Below are positions 7,656 through 14,800 of a stretch of DNA of 64,000 nucleotides, piece by piece. The notes beneath the pieces are model-generated. The model did not search any database and had not been told where the DNA came from. It saw only the letters and a program-made list of their open reading frames with translations. Both the position numbers and the translations under genes were made by a program. Numbering within the stretch: position 1 is the first letter of the stretch; the number at the start of each line of letters is the position of its first letter. Source of the stretch: Streptomyces scabiei 87.22 (GTDB lineage: Bacteria; Actinomycetota; Actinomycetes; Streptomycetales; Streptomycetaceae); NCBI RefSeq assembly GCF_000091305.1, contig NC_013929.1:9300001-9364000 (forward strand). Direction: 5' to 3'.

Positions 7656-8614
7656 CGGGCCGGCGCCGGCGAAACGTCTATGCCGAACTCGTACACACTG
7701 GTCAGCACCTGCTGGATGTGCTCCGGCTTGTCGACGTGCACCACCGGGAACGGGAACCTGAGGATGCCGTCCGGGATCGAGCCGCCCATGACGAGGCCGA
7801 GGCGCACGCCCTGGTCCTTCATCTCGTCGCCGACGTCCACCAGGCTGATCGGGTCCGTGGCGTTCCGGTCGAACAGATCCCGTACATCCTCCGCCGTGGT
7901 CAGGGTCTTGCGCTCCAGGCAGGAGGCCAGCGGCAGTTCGGGCGCCTTGAACGGCATCGCGTCGATGTAAGGCGCCATGAACGCGCGGAAGTGACCGCGC
8001 AGCGGCGAGTGCACGGCGATCGGCCGGTCCGGCAAGGGGGCGACGGTGCCCGGCGGAAGAGCGGCCGTCAGCGTGTCCAGTGCCTTCCGCTCGCCCGACA
8101 GCATCAGGATCCGCATCGCCCCGTCGGCCGTCGGCCCCAGGTCCCCGGACAGATGCACCCCGGCCCGGCCCTCGCCCCGGTACGCCGCCATCAGGTCGCC
8201 CTCGGCCGGCGCCAATGCCAGCGCGAGGCCCTGCTCCGGCTCCTCTGCGGACAGTTCGGGTGTGTGACGGGCGTGCGCCAGCATCTCGAACAGTTCCCGC
8301 CGCCCGATCGAGCCCGCCAGGCAGCTCGCCGTCAGGGCGCCGAGGCTCAGCCCGCCCAGCACCGCCGGGCTCAGCCCGCGTTCCGCCAGTACGTCGTGGA
8401 CGCCGAGGGCGAGTGCCGCCTCGCGGATCGTCCCGGCGCTCTCCCGCTCCTCCTGGGGCTCCGGCAGCTCCTCCTCCAGGATCTGACCCACCGTGAGACC
8501 CGTCCACCCCGAGACCTGCTCGTACAGGTCCCGCATCACGGGATGGGCCCTGTACATCTCCGGACCGTGCACATCCGCGCCGACTCCGCCGCCGAACAGA
8601 AGGCCCAATGTCAT
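7652..8614 (-). CDS. Discrete acyltransferase (FabD/AT-like) protein
   Basis: This 320-residue stand-alone protein has the fold signature of malonyl-CoA:ACP transacylases. The nucleophile elbow reads GLSLG with Ser90, in place of the usual GHSxG, and the second catalytic residue is His202 in AVHSPLRGH. It opens LGLLFGGGVGADV, where a typical AT has the FxFPGQG motif, so substrate contacts differ. The start ATG 8614 has GGGAG upstream; a longer frame to 8770 begins with an untypical leader and is rejected. Its stop overlaps the GTG of the decayed ligase gene, so the two were once translationally coupled. It may be an editing acyl hydrolase, a starter or sugar-acyl transferase, or a helper for the now lost ligase; its role here is unknown. 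Confidence 0.7.
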   Translation of the reverse strand: MTLGLLFGGGVGADVHGPEMYRAHPVMRDLYEQVSGWTGLTVGQILEEELPEPQEERESAGTIREAALALGVHDVLAERGLSPAVLGGLSLGALTASCLAGSIGRRELFEMLAHARHTPELSAEEPEQGLALALAPAEGDLMAAYRGEGRAGVHLSGDLGPTADGAMRILMLSGERKALDTLTAALPPGTVAPLPDRPIAVHSPLRGHFRAFMAPYIDAMPFKAPELPLASCLERKTLTTAEDVRDLFDRNATDPISLVDVGDEMKDQGVRLGLVMGGSIPDGILRFPFPVVHVDKPEHIQQVLTSVYEFGIDVSPAPAR

Positions 8615-8873
8615 GGCCGACTCCCGTGTATCTCGAACGAAAAGGCGTGAACAGGACCTGGTGCTCTCAGTGTGCCAACTGCGCGACAAGGCCTTCGAGA
8701 CCACTGATGCGCAGCTACCGTACCCATCGCCCGCCCCAGCGGAAAGAGTCGTCTGACTCTTTCCAGCCACCGTCGGGTGTCGCGGGCCGCGCTATCGAAA
8801 CGCTATGCGGGACTGTCAGAGTTCTTGCGTGGCCCGAGTAATTCCTCTTGCCCGGATGGCCGGGAAGCCGGAA
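8615..8873. promoter_or_regulatory. Divergent promoter region between the acyltransferase gene and conA
   Basis: This 259-nt segment separates two divergently transcribed genes and must hold promoters for the PKS operon (right) and the acyltransferase-regulator operon (left). It contains the perfect inverted repeat at 8741-8764. I could not assign -35/-10 boxes with confidence. An upstream in-frame ATG at 8805 exists but lacks a good ribosome site. Confidence 0.6.
8741..8764. promoter_or_regulatory. Perfect 10-bp inverted repeat in the divergent promoter
   Basis: GGAAAGAGTC (8741-8750) and GACTCTTTCC (8755-8764) are perfect complements around GTCT. The site is 110 nt before the conA ATG and 127 nt before the acyltransferase ATG, which suits a shared operator, possibly for the LAL regulator. 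It could instead be a leader hairpin. Confidence 0.5.
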
Positions 8874-11800
8874 ATGGAAGAAATGCCAAATAAGGACGAC
8901 GGTGATCCCGGCATGCCGATTGCGGTCGTCGGATACTCCTGCCGGCTGCCCGGCGCGCCCGATCCGGAGACGTTCTGGCGGCTGCTCGCGACGGGCCGGC
9001 ATGCCATCACCGAGGCGCCGTCCGACCGCTGGGACGCCGACGCGATCACGTCGGCCGGGGCGGCACCGGACGCCGAGCGCGTGCGGTGGGGCGGTTTCCT
9101 CGACCGGGCCGACCTCTTCGACGCCTCCTTCTTCGGGATCTCCCCGCGCGAGGCCACCGCCATGGACCCCCAGCAGCGCCTGGTGCTGGAACTCGGCTGG
9201 GAGGCCCTGGAACACGCCGGCATCGTCCCCGGCACCCTGGCCGACAGCCCGACCGCGGTCTTCGTCGGCGCCGCCACCGACGACTACGCGACCCTGCGCG
9301 CCCGCCTGGGCGCCGCCGGCATCACCCGCCACACGGCCGTCGGCACCCAACGCACCATGATCGCCAACCGGCTCTCGCACGCCCTCGACCTGCGGGGGCC
9401 GAGCCAGACCGTCGACAGCGGACAGTCCTCCTCCCTGGTCGCCGTCCAACTGGCCTGCGAGAGTCTGCGCGCGGGCGACTGCACGGCCGCCCTGGCCGGC
9501 GGCGTCAACCTCAACCTCGCCCTGGACGGCGCGCTCGTCGCCGCCGGCTCAGGCGCCCTCTCGCCGGACGGGCGATGCCACACCTTCGACGAACGCGCCA
9601 ACGGCTATGTACGCGGCGAGGGCGGAGCCCTGGTCGTCCTCAAGACCCTCGACCGGGCCATGGCCGACGAGGACCGCATCCGCTGCCTCATCCTCGGCGG
9701 CGCGGTGAACAACGCCGGCAACGCCTCCTCCGGGCTGACCGTTCCCGACGAGAGCGCCCAGCGCGAGGTCATCCGGCTCGCCCACCGGCGCGCCGGGACA
9801 CGCCCCGACCAGGTGCAGTACGTCGAACTGCACGGCACCGGGACGAAGGCCGGCGACCCCGTCGAGGCCGCGGCACTCGGCGCTGCCCTCGGCACCGCGA
9901 GGACGCCCGGCAGGCCCCTGGCCGTCGGCTCCGCCAAGACCAACGTGGGCCACCTGGAGGCCGCCGCCGGTGTCGTGGGCCTGCTCAAGGTCATCCTGTC
10001 CATCGAGTACCAGGCCCTTCCGCCCAGCCTCAACTTCACCGCCCCGCCCCCCTCGGTGCCCTTGGACCGCCTGAATCTGACGGTCCAGCGAGAACTCGCG
10101 CCCTGGCCCCACGACGACCTGCCGAGGACCGCGGGCGTGAGCTCCTTCGGCATGGGCGGCACCAACTGCCATCTGGTGCTGTCGGACTGGTACGGCCGGG
10201 GCACGCCCGCGGTCCCAGAACCGTCGTACGTCCCGCTGCCCGCCCCCGTCGCCCTCTCCGGGCGCGACGAGCCCGCCCTGCGCGCCCAGGCGGCACGCCT
10301 GCTCGGCCATCTCGCCGACCGCCCCGAGCTCGGGACCGGCGAGATCGCGTACTCCTGCGCCACGACCCGTACCCACTTCGCGCGACGCGCGGTCGCGCTC
10401 GCCACCGATCGCGACGACCTCCTCGCGTCGATCGCGGCCCTGGCCGAGGGCCGCCCCGCGCCGCGCCTCGTGGAGGGCACCGCACGCGAGGGCGGCCTCG
10501 CGTTCCTGTTCACCGGGCAGGGCAGCCAGCGGCCCGGCATGGGCGCGGCGCTGCACGCCGCCTTCCCCGTCTTCGCGGACGCCTTCGACGCGGCGTGCGA
10601 GGAGATGGACCGCCACCTCGACCGGCCGCTGCGGGACCTGGTCCTCGACAGCGCCGGCACCCCCGACGCGGCCCTGCTAGACCGGACCGGCTACACCCAG
10701 CCGGCGCTCTTCGCCTTCGAGACCGCGCTCTACCGGCTGCTCGAACACTGGGGTCTGACTCCGGACGCCGTACTGGGCCACTCCGTCGGCGAACTGGTCG
10801 CGGCACACGCGGCCGGCGTACTGGACCTGCCGGACGCCTGCGCGCTCGTCGCGGCCCGAGGCCGTCTGATGGACGAACTGCCGGGTGGCGGCGCCATGGT
10901 GTCGGTCCAGGCGTCCGAGGAGGAACTCCGCTCCGACCTGGCCGGTTTCGCCGGCCAGGTCGCCGTGGCCGCGTTCAACGGACCCGCCTCGACCGTGCTC
11001 TCCGGCGACGAGGGCGCCGTGCTCCGCCTCGCCGGACGCTGGCGCGACCGCGGCCGCAGGACCGGACGACTGCGGGTGAGCCACGCCTTCCACTCACCCC
11101 ACATGGACGGCATGCTCGACGAGTTCCGCCAGGTCGCCGAGAGTCTCACCTACCGCACACCGCACCTCGCCGTGGTCTCCAACCTGACCGGCCGGACCGC
11201 CACCGAGGACGAACTCCGCTCTCCCGACCACTGGGTCCGCCACGCCCGCGGCGCGGTCCGCTTCCTCGACGGGGTCAGGACCCTGCACGCCTGCGGCATC
11301 GTCCTCCACCTGGAGATCGGGCCGGACGCGGTGCTCTCCACCATGGCCCGCGACTGCGCGCCCGACGGCGCGGACCAGCTCTTCGTCCCCGCCGTGCGGA
11401 GGGACCGCGACGAGGCGGCCACTCTCTACTCGGCACTCGCGGAGCTCCACGTGGGCGGCGCCACCGGGACCCTGGACCAGCTCTTCGCCTCCTCCCGAGC
11501 GCGCCGCGTCGCCCTGCCCACCTACGCCTTCCAACGGCAGCGCTACTGGCTCGGCTCCCCCGGCACATCGCTCCCGCAGGGCCCGGCCGCCCCGGAACTC
11601 CCGTCGCCGGAGACCGACTTGGCATCCCCGGCCGCCCCCGGCGACCGCCGGCCCGCACCGGCGGAGCTGGTGCGCGCACACGTGGCCCACGTCCTCGGCC
11701 ACGACTCGCCCGACTCCGTGCCGATCGGCACCACCTTCAAGGAACTCGGTTTCAGCTCCCTCATGGGCGTCGAACTGAGCGACCTCCTCAGCAGATCGAC

Positions 11801-14800
11801 CGGCACACGCCAGCCCAGCACCCTGATCTACGACCACCCGACACCCGAGGCCCTGATCCGGTACGTACGGAACGCGGCCGGTGACGGCACACCGGACGAC
11901 GACACGCCGGGCCAGGAGGCCCTCACCCAGGCGGGTGTGGGGGAGGCGGTGGCGGTGGTGGGGATGGCGTGTCGGTTGCCGGGTGGGGTGGTGTCGCCTG
12001 CGGGGTTGTGGGAGTTGGTGGTTGAGGGTCGGGACGGTGTGTCGGGGTTTCCGGTGGACCGGGGTTGGGATGTGGAGGGGTTGTTCGATCCGGATCCGGA
12101 TCGGCCGGGGACGTCGTACACGCGGCATGGCGGGTTTTTGCATGATGCGGCGGAGTTCGATGCGGAGTTCTTCGGGATCTCGCCGCGTGAGGCGTTGGCG
12201 ATGGATCCGCAGCAGCGGTTGTTGTTGGAGACGTCGTGGGAGGCGGTTGAGGGGGCGGGTATCGATCCGCATGCGCTGCGGGGCAGCCGCACCGGCGTCT
12301 TCGCCGGCACCTTCACCTTCCGGGACTCCGACAGCGGCGTCAGGCTGCCCGACTCCTCCGAGGGGCGTCGGCTGACCGGTGGTGCCGCGAGCGTGTTGTC
12401 GGGTCGGGTGGCGTTTTCGTTGGGGCTTGAGGGTCCTGCGGTGACGGTGGATACGGCGTGTTCGTCGTCGTTGGTGGCGGTGCATCTGGCGGTGTCGGCG
12501 TTGCGGGCGGGGGAGTGTTCGCTGGCGTTGGCGGGTGGGGTGACGGTGATGTCGTCGCCGGGGACGTTTGTGGAGTTTTCGCGGCAGCGTGGGTTGTCGG
12601 TGGATGGGCGGTGTCGGTCGTTCGCTGCGTCTGCGGGTGGGACGGGTTGGGCGGAGGGGGTGGGGCTGCTGGTGTTGGAGCGGTTGTCGGATGCGCGTCG
12701 CCTTGGTCATCGGGTGTTGGCGGTGGTGCGGGGGAGTGCGGTCAATCAGGACGGTGCGAGTAATGGGTTGACGGCGCCGAGTGGTCGGGCGCAGGAGCGG
12801 GTGATTCGGGCGGCGTTGTCGTCGGCGGGTGTGGGTGCTGCTGATGTGGATGTGGTGGAGGCGCATGGGACGGGGACTCGGTTGGGTGATCCGATCGAGG
12901 CGCAGGCGTTGCTGGCGACGTACGGTCGGGAGCGGTCGGCCGAACGACCGCTCTGGTTGGGGTCGTTGAAGTCGAACATCGGGCATGCGCAGGCGGCTGC
13001 GGGTGTGGCTGGTGTGATCAAGATGGTGATGGCGCTGCAGCGGCGTGCGTTGCCGAAGACGTTGCATGTGGATGAGCCGACGCCGTTGGTGGACTGGGCG
13101 TCGGGTGGCGTCGAGTTGCTGACCGAGCAGCGGGAGTGGGAGCCGGTTGCGGGGCGTCCGCGTCGGGCGGGGGTGTCCTCGTTCGGGATCAGTGGCACCA
13201 ATGCCCACCTCGTCCTGGAGGAAGCGCCCCCCACCCCCGAACGGGAAGCGACCACCACCCCCGAACCGGAAGCGACCCCCGCTCCGGAACCGGAAGCGCC
13301 CCCCGAGCCGTCGCCCGGAACGGTCCTGTGGCCGTTGTCCGGCCGCACCGAGCAGGCACTGCGCGCGCAGGCGCGGCGGCTGCGTGAGCACCTGCGCGCG
13401 ACGCCCCGGGCGGACCTTGCCGACGTGGGTTTCTCGCTGGCCACCACGCGCGCCGCGCTGGAGCACCGGGCGGTGCTGGTCGGCGACGACCCGGACCGGA
13501 TGCTCGGGGATCTGGCGGCGCTCGCGGACGGCGACCCGCCGTCCCGTGTGCCGTACGGCGTACCGACCGGCGGGAAGACGGCGTTCCTCTTCACCGGGCA
13601 GGGCAGCCAGCGCGTCGGCATGGGACGTGAACTCCACGTGCGTTTCCCCGTGTTCGCCGAGGCACTGGACGAGGTCTTCGAGGCGTTCGGCGACCGCCTC
13701 GGACGGCCGCTGCGCGATGTCGTCCTCGCCGGGGCGGACTCCCCGGACGCCGCCCTGCTGGACCGGACCGTGTTCACCCAGGCCGGGCTGTTCGCCGTCG
13801 AGGTGGCCCTCTTCCGGCTCGTCGAACACCTCGGAATACGGCCGGACCGCGTGGCCGGGCACTCGGTCGGCGAACTGGCGGCGGCTCACGCCGTCGGGAT
13901 GCTGTCGCTGCCGGACGCGGTGACTCTGGTCGCCGAGCGCGGCCGTCTCATGGAGGAGCTGCCCGAGGGCGGCGCGATGGTCTCGGTCCGGGCGCCTGAG
14001 GAGGAGGTCGCCGAACTGCTGCGCGGCCGGGAGACACGGGTGGCGATCGCCGCCGTCAACGGCCCGCTCTCCTGCGTACTCTCCGGCGACGAGGACGCGG
14101 TCGCCGAGATCGCCGACGAACTGGCGGCGCGCGGTCGCAGGACCAGGCGACTGCGGGTCAGCCACGCCTTCCACTCGCCCCGCATGGATCCCATGCTGGA
14201 GGAGTTCCGTCGGGTGGCCCAGGGGCTCGGCCTGTCGGCGCCCGCAGTGCCGCTGCTGTCGGACATGACGGCACAGCCCGTCACCGGGCCGGCCGACGGC
14301 AGCCCGGCCGACGCGGACTACTGGGCGCGCCACGTCCGGGAGACGGTGCGGTTCGCCGATGTCGTACGCGCTCTGCGGGCGGACGGAGTGACGACGTTCG
14401 TCGAGATCGGACCGGACGCCGTCCTGACCGCCATGGGCCGCGACTGTCTCCCCGACGACGAGGCCGAGGACGCCCAGGTGGAGTTCGTCCCCCTGCTGCG
14501 GCGTGACCACCCCGAGGAGCGGACCCTCGCGGAGGCAGTCGCCCGGCTCCACGTCCGAGGCGTCGGCCCCGACTGGGCGGCGGTGTTCACCGGCACGGGC
14601 GCCTCCCGCGTCGACCTGCCCACGTACGCCTTCCAGCGCAGGCGCTACTGGGCGAGCGCCGGACCGGTCACCGCCGGGGACGCTCCCGCGCTCGGGCTCG
14701 GTACCGGCGGGCATCCCCTCCTCGGTGCCGCGGTGCGACCCGCGGGCTCCGACACGCTGGTCCTCACCGGGCGGCTGTCCCTGGACACCCATCCCTGGCT

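Noticed and set aside
8615..8770. Longer N-terminus for the acyltransferase (start at 8770)
   Set aside because: The extra 52 residues are low in family likeness and overlap the palindrome; ATG 8614 has a GGGAG site.
8805..8873. Upstream ATG extending ConA by 23 residues
   Set aside because: The extension is untypical, has no good ribosome-binding site and would run through the divergent promoter; ATG 8874 has GGGAAG at the right distance.
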